A DNA stretch of 6,138 nucleotides from Fidelibacterota bacterium (GCA_030595455.1 JAUVDF010000065.1:1-6138), one strand, 5' to 3'. Counted from the stretch's first letter, positions 1 through 5,906 are shown. Notes: generated by a model from the letters alone, not told the origin. Numbers and translations are program-made.

Positions 1-255
1 CAACCCTTTAACCCAACCCTCCATGAGAAAGTTATCATTCAAGGTCTGATGGATAATTCAACGGTGAAGATACTGACCATCGCTGGCAGATTGGTAAGGG
101 AGCTGACCGCCACTAATAGTGAGGTTCAGGGCTATGAAGCTCAGTGGGACGGTCTTGATACCCGCGGCGGCAAGGTTGGCAGTGGTGTTTATCTATTATA
201 TATCTTTAATGAAGATGGGGAAGCATCCAGCCAGAAATTGGCTATCATTCGTTAG
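1..255 (+). CDS. C-terminal end of a large exported protein with a FlgD-like Ig / secretion-type sorting domain (5' end outside window)
   Basis: The reading frame is open from base 1, so the gene starts before the window; the ATG at 49 is an internal Met, not the start. The 84 visible residues begin QPFNPTLHEK, matching the (N)PFNP motif that opens many C-terminal FlgD-like domains. A beta-sandwich pattern follows: VKILTIAGRLVREL, then a YEAQWDGLDTRGGKVGSGVYLLYI segment split around WDG and GSGVYLL, ending KLAIIR. In this family the W(D/N)G...G..V.SGVY core and the short basic C-terminus are typical of the last module of large secreted or surface proteins in FCB-group bacteria. There it often serves as an outer-membrane export signal. 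The function of the rest of the protein cannot be seen. Export by type IX secretion is an inference; a plain FlgD Ig fold is the alternative. Confidence 0.85.
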   Translation, partial: QPFNPTLHEKVIIQGLMDNSTVKILTIAGRLVRELTATNSEVQGYEAQWDGLDTRGGKVGSGVYLLYIFNEDGEASSQKLAIIR

Positions 256-277
256 TATAAATTTAAATATTTGATAT

Positions 278-313
278 AAAAAAAGGCGAGGATTTGAATC
301 CTCGCCTTTTTTT
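278..313. terminator. Bidirectional intrinsic terminator
   Basis: Seven A's (278-284), a perfect 10-bp G+C-rich stem (285-294 with 297-306, GGCGAGGATT/AATCCTCGCC), a 2-base centre (in practice a 4-base loop) and seven T's (307-313). The element is symmetric, so each strand shows a hairpin followed by a U-run. It lies between the convergent ends of the exported-protein gene (stop at 255) and trxB (stop at 336), so it would end transcription from both sides. Confidence 0.95.
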
Positions 314-335
314 GGTCTAAACTAATGATCACTAT

Positions 336-1280
336 TTATTCAACATACTCGGTAATGTAGCGTTCGGCTTCGAGGGCAGCCATACAGCCATTACCGGCAG
401 CTGTAATCGCTTGACGATAAACATGATCTCTCACATCACCGGCAGCAAATACACCTTGGATCTCAGTGGCCGTTGAATCCGGCTTAGTGAGGAGATAACC
501 TGTGTCATCAGTCTTTAGATAATCGGTAAAGATACCTGTATTAGGTTTGTGTCCAATGGCCATGAAAATGCCGTCAACAGCTTGTTCTCGTGTTTCACCA
601 GTAACAGTATCCTTAAGAATAGCTCCTACAACTCCACCCTCAGTGGGTTCACCGAGAACCTCATCAATGGTGGTGTTCCAGAGTACTTCTACTTTCGGGT
701 TAGCCAATACACGCTCACGCATGATCTTGGAACCGCGGAACTCATCACGTCGGTGAATCAGGTATACCTTTGAGGCAAACTTGGTGAGAAAACCAGCTTC
801 TTCCAGGGCAGAGTCACCACCACCCACGACAAAGACTTCTTTGTCCTTATAGAAAAAGCCATCACAAGTGGCACAGGCTGAGACACCAAAACCTTTAAGC
901 TTTTGCTCAGAAGGGATACCCAGGTATTTCGCTGAGGCGCCAGTGGCAATAATAACTGCATCAGCGGTATAGGCTTTTTCGCCCACCCAAACCTGGTGAG
1001 GTGTGGTGGAAAAGTCAACTTTAGTGACATATTCAAATTTTGATTCAGCACCAAAACGGACAGCCTGCTTACGCATAACGTCCATGAGTTCAGGTCCAGT
1101 GATCCCATCTTCGAACCCGGGATAATTCTCAACATCGTTGGTGGTTGTCAGTTGTCCACCAGGTTGATCTCCCTCAAAAATAACAGGGGACAGGTTTGCT
1201 CGGGCAGCATAGATGGCTGCTGTTAGTCCTGCAGGACCAGAGCCTATGATGATTACTTGTTTGTGTATTGCTTCAGACAT
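336..1280 (-). CDS. trxB: Thioredoxin reductase (NADPH, FAD), TrxB
   Basis: A 314-residue protein, the normal length for low-Mr bacterial thioredoxin reductase. This cytoplasmic FAD enzyme passes electrons from NADPH through a redox-active disulfide to thioredoxin. Visible motifs in order: FAD-binding GSGPAG (13-18), PGGQL (40-44), ATG (112-114), the redox pair C136-A-T-C139 followed by D140, the NADPH-binding GGGDSA (153-158), HRRDEFR (176-182, which contacts the NADPH 2'-phosphate), GHKPNT, and the second FAD motif AAGDVRD (279-285) followed by the Q-A-I-T-A-A-G-N-G-C stretch. All catalytic residues are present. The ATG at 1280 has a GGAG Shine-Dalgarno five bases upstream. It is the last gene of the leftward block, 109 bases after the response regulator gene, and ends at the bidirectional terminator. 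It could be co-transcribed or have its own promoter. No thioredoxin gene is in the window. Confidence 0.97.
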   Translation of the reverse strand: MSEAIHKQVIIIGSGPAGLTAAIYAARANLSPVIFEGDQPGGQLTTTNDVENYPGFEDGITGPELMDVMRKQAVRFGAESKFEYVTKVDFSTTPHQVWVGEKAYTADAVIIATGASAKYLGIPSEQKLKGFGVSACATCDGFFYKDKEVFVVGGGDSALEEAGFLTKFASKVYLIHRRDEFRGSKIMRERVLANPKVEVLWNTTIDEVLGEPTEGGVVGAILKDTVTGETREQAVDGIFMAIGHKPNTGIFTDYLKTDDTGYLLTKPDSTATEIQGVFAAGDVRDHVYRQAITAAGNGCMAALEAERYITEYVE

Positions 1281-1305
1281 TTTTGCTCCAAAATTTTATT
1301 AATGC

Positions 1306-1323
1306 TCGCTAATTATTCAGCGA
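1306..1323. promoter_or_regulatory. Dyad upstream of trxB, possible operator
   Basis: TCGCT (1306-1310) and AGCGA (1319-1323) form an inverted repeat with an 8-base A+T-only-but-one spacer, 26-43 bases upstream of the trxB ATG. I see no convincing -35/-10 pair in the 109-base gap. The dyad could be an operator or a chance palindrome. It overlaps a string that resembles one upstream of the gene at 4462. Confidence 0.25.
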
Positions 1324-1389
1324 TTTTGTTCATTTACCTGCTAAAGATAGCTTCTACTTGGAGGACAAGTTGTCGGCTATGTTACAAAA

Positions 1390-2745
1390 TTACTCACCGT
1401 CTACTTCAATACCCATATCATCAATTTTGCGATACAAACTGCTTAAGCCAATCCCCAGAGTTTCTGCAGCTTTGGCCTTGTCGCCGTCACTGCGATCCAG
1501 GGTTTGCACAATATGAGATTTCTCAAAGTCACGGGTGGCTTCTTTCAGGTTATCGGGATACCCGGAGTTAGCGGATTTTTGTGCTCGTTCAGGTAAATCT
1601 TCCACAGAAATCATATCGCCATCACTGAGCAGTACTGCTCTTTCGATAATATTTTCAAGCTCCCGAACCTCACCCTTCCAGTTATAGTTCACCAACAATT
1701 TCATGGCATCATTCTCAACGCCAACAATCCGACGTTTTAACTCGTTGTTGTACTTGTTGACGAAATGGTTAACCAGCAGTGGGATATCATCTTTGCGCTC
1801 TGCTAGCGCCGGAAGATAAATTTCAATGATATTCAAGCGGTAGTACAGGTCTTCCCTGAAACGGCCGATTTCAACCTCTTTCACCAGATCGCGATTGGTA
1901 GCGGCCAGTAATCGGACATTTACCGGGATCACAACATTGCTACCCAGAGGCTTAATTTCACGAGTCTCGATCACTCGCAGCAGCTTGACCTGGACCTGGA
2001 GGGGGATCTCACCAACTTCATCCAGAAAAAGAGTTCCACCGGCTGCCGCTTTAAAAACACCATCCTTGTCCTTGGAAGCCCCGGTAAAGGCGCCCTTTTT
2101 ATAACCAAATAATTCAGACTCAAATAGCGTCTCAGGAATTGCACCACAGTTGATGGCTACAAAAGGTCGGTGGGCTCGTTCTGAGCGAGCGTGGATAGCC
2201 CGGGCGACCAGCTCCTTGCCAGTACCACTACGTCCGGCAACCAGGACGGTAGAGGTAGAGGGAGCCACTTTATCGATGAGTTTATACATGCGCTTCATGG
2301 CTACACTTTCACCAATAATGTGTTCATAATTGTACTGGGATGATATCTCCTGTCGCAGGAAGCGAACCTCGCGGATCAGGTCTTTATGGAGGACAATATT
2401 TTTGATACGTAGAATCAGCTCATCAAAGTCCAGCGGCTTCAGGACATAATCAATGGCACCGTGGCGCATGGCTTCAATAGCAGTTTCAGTAGATCCGTAG
2501 GAGGTAATCAGAATGACAAAGGTATCAGGCGCCTGTTCTTTTACCTTTTGGAGTAAAGCCACCCCATCCAGTTCGGGCATTTTTATATCAGAAATAATGA
2601 TGTCATAATGGAGATCCTCCAGCATGGTGAGGGCGACTTTTCCATTCTCAGCGGTATAGGTCAGATAGCCTTCATCGGTTAGTACTTCTGATAGAGAATC
2701 TCTGATCTCCTGCTCATCATCCACGATTAAAATTGAGGTATTCAT
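1390..2745 (-). CDS. Sigma-54-dependent response regulator, NtrC/ZraR family
   Basis: A 451-residue protein with the full three-part NtrC layout. Receiver domain, about 3-120: acidic pair D9/D10, phospho-acceptor D53 in SDIKMP, T81, K103 in LKP. AAA+ domain, about 142-370: Walker A GRSGTGKE (171-178), sigma-54-contacting GAFTGA (218-223), Walker B TLFLDE (238-243), ATN sensor I (282-284), the GRFREDLYYRLN arginine-finger segment (294-305), and sensor II WKGEVRELEN (356-365). Fis-type helix-turn-helix near 424-441 (KAAETLGI...SLYRK). Phosphorylation should drive ATP hydrolysis and open-complex formation by RpoN holoenzyme at target promoters. Small departures from the usual sequence are R at the second Walker A position (usually E) and WKGE in place of WPGN. 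The start is only 2 bases after the kinase stop. Its Shine-Dalgarno AAAGGA (2755-2760) lies inside the kinase's last codons, so translation is probably coupled. The partner is the adjacent kinase; targets are unknown. Confidence 0.96.
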   Translation of the reverse strand: MNTSILIVDDEQEIRDSLSEVLTDEGYLTYTAENGKVALTMLEDLHYDIIISDIKMPELDGVALLQKVKEQAPDTFVILITSYGSTETAIEAMRHGAIDYVLKPLDFDELILRIKNIVLHKDLIREVRFLRQEISSQYNYEHIIGESVAMKRMYKLIDKVAPSTSTVLVAGRSGTGKELVARAIHARSERAHRPFVAINCGAIPETLFESELFGYKKGAFTGASKDKDGVFKAAAGGTLFLDEVGEIPLQVQVKLLRVIETREIKPLGSNVVIPVNVRLLAATNRDLVKEVEIGRFREDLYYRLNIIEIYLPALAERKDDIPLLVNHFVNKYNNELKRRIVGVENDAMKLLVNYNWKGEVRELENIIERAVLLSDGDMISVEDLPERAQKSANSGYPDNLKEATRDFEKSHIVQTLDRSDGDKAKAAETLGIGLSSLYRKIDDMGIEVDGE

Positions 2746-2747
2746 AT

Positions 2748-4058
2748 TTATTTTTCCTTTGGTATTTCAATCAAAAAAGTTGCCCCATTACCCGCCATAC
2801 TATCAACGCTTAATTTTCCATTCATACTGTTGATGATCCCGTGGCTAACCGAGAGTCCCAGCCCAGTCCCTTTACCAATATCTTTGGTGGTAAAGAAGGG
2901 CTCAAAAATTTTATCCCTGACCTCGGGATCCATCCCAGCACCATCATCAGCAACTCTTACCATGACTGAGGCAGAATTTTCAGACGTTTGAATCAGGATG
3001 GTATTACCCTGTTCTTTCAGGGCGTCAAAAGCATTCACCAGGAGGTTTACAATCACTTGATGCAGTTTATCCGGGGAAGCTTTAATTCTAGTGAGATGTT
3101 CATCCAGATCCAGGCTGATGGTGATCTTCTGACTACGGTTATCATAGGACATAAGACCCACTGCAGATTGAATCACTTCATTAAGTTGGACGGTTTGGAC
3201 ATCAGTTGCCTGGGGTCGAGTAAAATCGACTAACTCATGGACGATTTTAGTAATTCTTTCAATGTTGACCCGGATGCGACCCAATTTGGAAATATGCTCA
3301 GGCTTTTTCATCCTGCGCTCTAAGAGTTGTACCAGGGAAGAGATTGAGGTCAGGGGATTGCCAATTTCATGGGCCACACCGGCAGCGAGCTGCCCCACAG
3401 TGGCCAGACGATCGGATTGACGCATCTGATGCTCAATGGTTTGTAGTTCGGATATATCGCGAATGATCTGAGAGCGACCGGTTATTTTCTGATTAATAAT
3501 CAACGCCGTTTCGGTCAGGTTGACGGGGATATGACGACCATCCTTAGCCAGGCGTTCGGTTTGATAATTCTTAACTTCACTGGACTGGGTGATTCCGTAT
3601 GCCAGACAGAGTAATTCTCCGGCTTGAAGCAGTTTATCAGGAATCATCATGCCCACGGGATTGTCAATTGCTTCCATGGCTGTCCAACCGAATAATCTTT
3701 CGGCACCGGGATTCCAACTTTGAATGCGATTGTCCTGACCGATGGTGATGATGGCATCGGCGGAGTTTTCCACAATATTGCGATAGCGATCAGCCGTAGA
3801 AGAAAGTTGAGTAATCAGCTGATTGCGGAAATGAAAGACAATCCAGGTGGTCCAGCCAGCCAGCAGGGTAAAGACCAAAAATCCGCGCATGAGAATTTCT
3901 TCGAGTCCTGGAGTTTCAAGGCGGTGATCAAAAAATTGTTGTTCCAGAATTTCCCAGACCCCGAGGGTAAACAGGATAATACTAAAACTGGCTAGGAGTA
4001 GCCACCCTGCGTGAAATTCACGGAAGATGCTCAGAATTTTTCGCCAAGAGCTTAACAT
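2748..4058 (-). CDS. PAS-domain sensor histidine kinase, membrane-bound, partner of the NtrC-type regulator
   Basis: A 436-residue kinase counted from the ATG at 4058. Two membrane helices lie at about 17-38 and 57-77, with a loop of under 20 residues between them, so there is almost no periplasmic sensor. A PAS domain follows (about 90-205: YRNIVENSADAII, then WNPGAERLFGW), so input is probably cytoplasmic or membrane-sensed. In the DHp domain H230 sits in AHEIGNPL, the H-box form typical of NtrB/ZraS-like kinases that pair with sigma-54 activators. The HATPase_c domain has N-box N338/N342, G1 DDGAG (371-375), F-box EPFF (386-389) and G2 GKGTGLG (395-401). All residues needed for autophosphorylation are present. 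The start is uncertain: an in-frame TTG at 4079 adds seven residues, and neither start has a clear ribosome binding site; ATG is preferred by codon type. The signal sensed cannot be told from the sequence. Confidence 0.94.
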   Translation of the reverse strand: MLSSWRKILSIFREFHAGWLLLASFSIILFTLGVWEILEQQFFDHRLETPGLEEILMRGFLVFTLLAGWTTWIVFHFRNQLITQLSSTADRYRNIVENSADAIITIGQDNRIQSWNPGAERLFGWTAMEAIDNPVGMMIPDKLLQAGELLCLAYGITQSSEVKNYQTERLAKDGRHIPVNLTETALIINQKITGRSQIIRDISELQTIEHQMRQSDRLATVGQLAAGVAHEIGNPLTSISSLVQLLERRMKKPEHISKLGRIRVNIERITKIVHELVDFTRPQATDVQTVQLNEVIQSAVGLMSYDNRSQKITISLDLDEHLTRIKASPDKLHQVIVNLLVNAFDALKEQGNTILIQTSENSASVMVRVADDGAGMDPEVRDKIFEPFFTTKDIGKGTGLGLSVSHGIINSMNGKLSVDSMAGNGATFLIEIPKEK

Positions 4059-4121
4059 TGCGCTGAAGGTAATTCTCAATTTTGGGAATACTAGGTAATT
4101 GAAACTTGAAACCCCCTTTTA

Positions 4122-4346
4122 GTCATCCTGAGCATCTGCGAAGGATCTCGGACTAGTCCTTGTCGCAAAACATCTAGCTCGTCTTCCTGAGGCCGAACGA
4201 AGTGAGGGGACTCGAAGGATAGAGCGGAGCTTGGTCGAAGGGTAAGGGTGTAGGGGTATAAGGTATAGGGGAGACTGGAGTCAGAATCCAGCAGTCAGAA
4301 AACAGTAGTCAGTCTTCGCGGACCTGAAAGGCGAAGCGATCTCGGA
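4122..4346. repeat. Cluster of degenerate dispersed (REP-like) intergenic repeats
   Basis: The roughly 380 bases between the divergent kinase and membrane-protein genes hold no plausible gene but do hold repeats. Copy A (4122-4143) and copy B (4181-4202) share GTC(A/T)TCCTGAG, then six variable bases, then CGAAG, at identical spacing. A third relative (4312-4345) starts GTCTTC and ends GCGAAGCGATCTCGG, nearly the same as GCGAAGGATCTCGG in copy A (4138-4151). CGAAGGAT recurs at 4213-4220 and CGAAGGGT at 4236-4243. Short inverted pairs sit within copies, for example ATCCT/AGGAT (4125-4129/4142-4146), CTTCGC/GCGAAG (4314-4319/4331-4336) and the palindrome GGACTAGTCC (4150-4159). From memory, strings of this kind are scattered between genes in many environmental bacterial genomes. 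No open frame or transposase is present. Confidence 0.65.
4279..4320 (+). repeat. Short 14-base tandem repeat, three units
   Basis: AGTCAG recurs at 4279, 4293 and 4307, exactly 14 bases apart. The first two 14-base units agree at 11 of 14 positions (AGTCAGAATCCAGC and AGTCAGAAAACAGT); the third keeps only the AGTCAG core before running into the third dispersed-repeat relative. It looks like decayed slippage-type repeat DNA inside the same repeat-rich gap. Confidence 0.5.
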
Positions 4347-4402
4347 TCACCCCTCATTGGCAAGCACATTTTCCTCAATCTGACCAATTCTCTGCTTATT
4401 CA

Positions 4403-4430
4403 TTGAAATAATAGCGAGCTATGCTAGATT
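4403..4430 (+). promoter_or_regulatory. Probable sigma-70-type promoter of the 4462-5761 operon
   Basis: -35 TTGAAA (4403-4408), a 16-base spacer and -10 TAGATT (4425-4430), preceded by TG at 4422-4423 in the extended -10 position. Transcription would start near 4437, giving a leader of about 25 bases that carries the AAGGA ribosome binding site (4451-4455) before the ATG at 4462. It is the only reasonable pair I see in the gap on this strand. Confidence 0.5.
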
Positions 4431-4461
4431 ACAGTATCGATCATTATCTAAAGGATTTATA

Positions 4462-4734
4462 ATGGATTATCAGTGGTATGATTTTGTTGGCAATATTGGT
4501 GTATTTATGATTTTAGTCGCGTATTTACTGATGCAACTGGGCAAACTCAGTAATCATTCTATCAGGTTTAGTTTGCTAAATGCATTTGGTGCTTTAGCAA
4601 TTCTAGTGTCCCTATACTTTGAATTCAATTTGTCAGCATTTATTATTGAACTATTTTGGCTGTTAATAAGTATAATCGGCATGGTCAGGTTCTGGAAATC
4701 GAAGAACTCCCCAGCAAGTAAGAAATATGCATAG
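4462..4734 (+). CDS. Small three-helix membrane protein, CBU_0592-like family
   Basis: A 90-residue, strongly hydrophobic protein with three predicted membrane helices at about 8-26, 36-53 and 57-76 and a short basic tail (RFWKSKN...KKYA) that should lie in the cytoplasm. The pattern G-x-x-G near the start, AYLLMQLGKLS (20-30), then LLNAFGALAIL (38-48), FNLSAFIIELFW (55-66) and a final IIG matches my recollection of the CBU_0592-like domain. That is a widespread family of about 80-90 residues with no known function. The ATG at 4462 has AGGA six bases upstream. The last 8 bases overlap the start of the lipoprotein gene, so the two are almost certainly co-transcribed and coupled. Family recognition is by eye; the molecular role is unknown. 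Confidence 0.85.
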   Translation: MDYQWYDFVGNIGVFMILVAYLLMQLGKLSNHSIRFSLLNAFGALAILVSLYFEFNLSAFIIELFWLLISIIGMVRFWKSKNSPASKKYA

Positions 4735-5113
4735 AAACACACTCACACTCTTAATCATTTTAATTCTCACCATTTTCGGCTGTGAAGAGGAAAATAAAGA
4801 GGATGACTTTGATACACTGGCTGTCATGGGGGCTGAGATTTATGGCCTGATCGAGGATAAGAGCTGTAATGATGTTTCTGATTGTCGGTCCATCGGGTTT
4901 GGGGATAAGCCCTGTGGCGGTCCCTGGTCATATCTGATTTACTCCATCGTTAATGTGGATACTGTTGACCTGCTGGCTAAAGTGCAGTCCTATAACGATT
5001 ATGAACGCGAACTGAACCTGAAATGGGGAGCCTATTCTGACTGTTCTTTTGCAGTACCACCGGTCCTGGGGGTAGTGCATAATGCCTGCACCAGTGTTGA
5101 CACCTTACAATAA
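4727..5113 (+). CDS. Uncharacterised cysteine-rich lipoprotein
   Basis: A 128-residue predicted lipoprotein. A short hydrophobic signal (about 5-18) runs into a lipobox ending I-F-G-C with lipidated C19, followed by an acidic linker (EEENKEDD) that would favour passage away from the inner membrane. The mature part has five more cysteines (47, 53, 63, 106, 121), a central CGGPWSYLIYS segment (63-73), a YNDYERELN helix (89-97) and a conserved-looking SDC...PP stretch (104-112). I recall similar small proteins with ACGGPWSYL...YN...SDC...PP in Bacteroidetes and relatives, always of unknown function. The spacing of the cysteines suggests disulfides in the periplasm, with one left unpaired if two pairs form. 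Start ATG 4727 lies inside the preceding gene (8-base overlap) and the lipobox supports it. Function is not known. Confidence 0.85.
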   Translation: MHRNTLTLLIILILTIFGCEEENKEDDFDTLAVMGAEIYGLIEDKSCNDVSDCRSIGFGDKPCGGPWSYLIYSIVNVDTVDLLAKVQSYNDYERELNLKWGAYSDCSFAVPPVLGVVHNACTSVDTLQ

Positions 5114-5149
5114 ACCTAATGTTGAGAAACTAAGCGGTAAGGATGGAAC

Positions 5150-5761
5150 GTGACAAAAACTAGAATTCTATTATTAGCGATATTAGTAGCGGGAACTGTA
5201 TTGTGCACTGCTTGTTCACAAGGAGTACTCTCAGATCAGCCAACTCAGCCGAAGGTGCTCATGCAAACCGAGCTGGGGAATATTGTGCTGGAGTTATATC
5301 CACTGCAGGCTCCACTTTCTGCCAATAACTTTTTACGCTATGTGGATGAGGAGCGTTATAAAGAAGCCTCTTTTTATCGGGTGGTCAGAATGGATAACCA
5401 ACCCAACAATGATATCCTGATTGAAGTGATTCAAGGTGGGATTGGTTTTGTGGAGAGCGACCTGCGTTTGCCATCTATTCAGCACGAAACTACGGAGGCA
5501 ACCGGGCTCCTCCATAAAGCTGGAACTATCTCCATGGCTAGAGCGGAGGTAGGGACGGCTGACTCAGAAATCTTTATCTGTATTGGCAATCAACCAGAAC
5601 TGGACTTTGGTGGTCAAAGAAATCCAGATGGTCAGGGCTTTGCCGCCTTTGGTCAGGTGATCGAAGGCATGGACGTGGTCAAAGCGATCCAGAGTCAAGC
5701 TGATGAGGGACAGATGCTAATTGACCCCATCAAAATATTGGCTGTGAAAAGACTGAAATAG
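5150..5761 (+). CDS. Exported cyclophilin-type peptidyl-prolyl cis-trans isomerase
   Basis: A 203-residue protein. A hydrophobic signal (about 5-21) ends in C-T-A-C22, so it is probably a lipoprotein anchored in the envelope, though Cys at the -3 lipobox position is unusual. The cyclophilin domain spans about 36-202: strand VLMQTELGNIVLELYP, FYRVV with the catalytic-equivalent R77, QGG (Q95), the GTISMAR segment (125-131), EIFI with F142, and FAAFGQVIEGMDVV (164-177). R77 and Q95 are 18 residues apart, against 8 in human cyclophilin A, so this version has about ten extra residues there. The tryptophan linked to cyclosporin binding is not evident. It should assist folding of exported proteins. 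The start is GTG at 5150 with AAGGA six bases upstream; the nearby ATG at 5143 is in another frame. It follows the lipoprotein gene by 36 bases, probably in the same operon. Confidence 0.93.
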   Translation: MTKTRILLLAILVAGTVLCTACSQGVLSDQPTQPKVLMQTELGNIVLELYPLQAPLSANNFLRYVDEERYKEASFYRVVRMDNQPNNDILIEVIQGGIGFVESDLRLPSIQHETTEATGLLHKAGTISMARAEVGTADSEIFICIGNQPELDFGGQRNPDGQGFAAFGQVIEGMDVVKAIQSQADEGQMLIDPIKILAVKRLK

Positions 5762-5785
5762 ATTTAACCCCACCGAGATATAAAT

Positions 5786-5814
5786 AAAAAAGCCATCTCG
5801 AAAGAAGATGGCTT
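5786..5814 (-). terminator. Intrinsic terminator of tRNA-Ala
   Basis: A 9-bp stem (AAGCCATCT 5790-5798 with AGATGGCTT 5806-5814), a 7-base loop and, on the minus strand, a run of T's (complement of 5786-5791). It begins 6 bases after the tRNA 3' end. On the plus strand the hairpin is followed by GGTTGTGG, not by T's, so it should be a poor terminator for the cyclophilin gene converging from the left. Confidence 0.85.
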
Positions 5815-5819
5815 GGTTG

Positions 5820-5892
5820 TGGAGCCTAACGGGATCGAACCGATGACCTCTTGACTGCCAGTCAAGCGCTCTCCCAACTGAGCTAAGGCCCC
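5820..5892 (-). tRNA. tRNA-Ala, anticodon GGC
   Basis: The 73-base minus-strand sequence folds as a full cloverleaf. The acceptor stem GGGGCCU/AGGCUCC includes the G3:U70 pair that marks alanine tRNAs. It has U8-A9, D-stem GCUC/GAGC with a short D-loop, anticodon stem CUUGA/UCAAG around loop CUGGCAG (anticodon GGC, reading GCC and GCU), a 5-base variable loop, T-loop UUCGAUC and discriminator A73. The T-stem has one U50-U64 mismatch. CCA is not encoded; the bases after A73 read CAA. It has its own promoter and terminator and stands alone between the cyclophilin gene and a leftward gene. Confidence 0.97.
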
Positions 5893-5906
5893 CAATTAGG
5901 ACTGGC

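Noticed and set aside
758..1135. Open frame of 125 codons on the minus strand
   Set aside because: It lies wholly inside trxB in another frame of the same strand, and trxB carries all the family motifs.
1257..1571. Open frame of 104 codons on the plus strand
   Set aside because: It runs antisense through the trxB start, the intergenic gap and the 3' end of the NtrC-type gene. Its composition (rich in Cys, Arg, Ser, Leu) looks like an antisense shadow and it has no ribosome binding site.
3720..3995. Open frame of 91 codons on the plus strand
   Set aside because: Antisense to the histidine kinase PAS and membrane region, with no ribosome binding site or recognisable domain.
4279..4320. CRISPR-like array
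   Set aside because: Repeats are 14 bases, directly abutting, only three units and poorly conserved; there are no spacers and no cas genes.
4358..4373. Possible sigma-54 promoter (TGGCA...TTTTC) upstream of the 4462 operon
   Set aside because: The -24 half is acceptable but the -12 half lacks the required GC, and a better sigma-70-type promoter lies downstream at 4403-4430.
4554..4742. Open frame of 62 codons on the minus strand
   Set aside because: Antisense to the well-supported CBU_0592-like membrane protein.
5143..5145. ATG just before the cyclophilin gene
   Set aside because: It is out of frame with the cyclophilin; the GTG at 5150 is in frame, has AAGGA at proper distance and gives a complete signal sequence.
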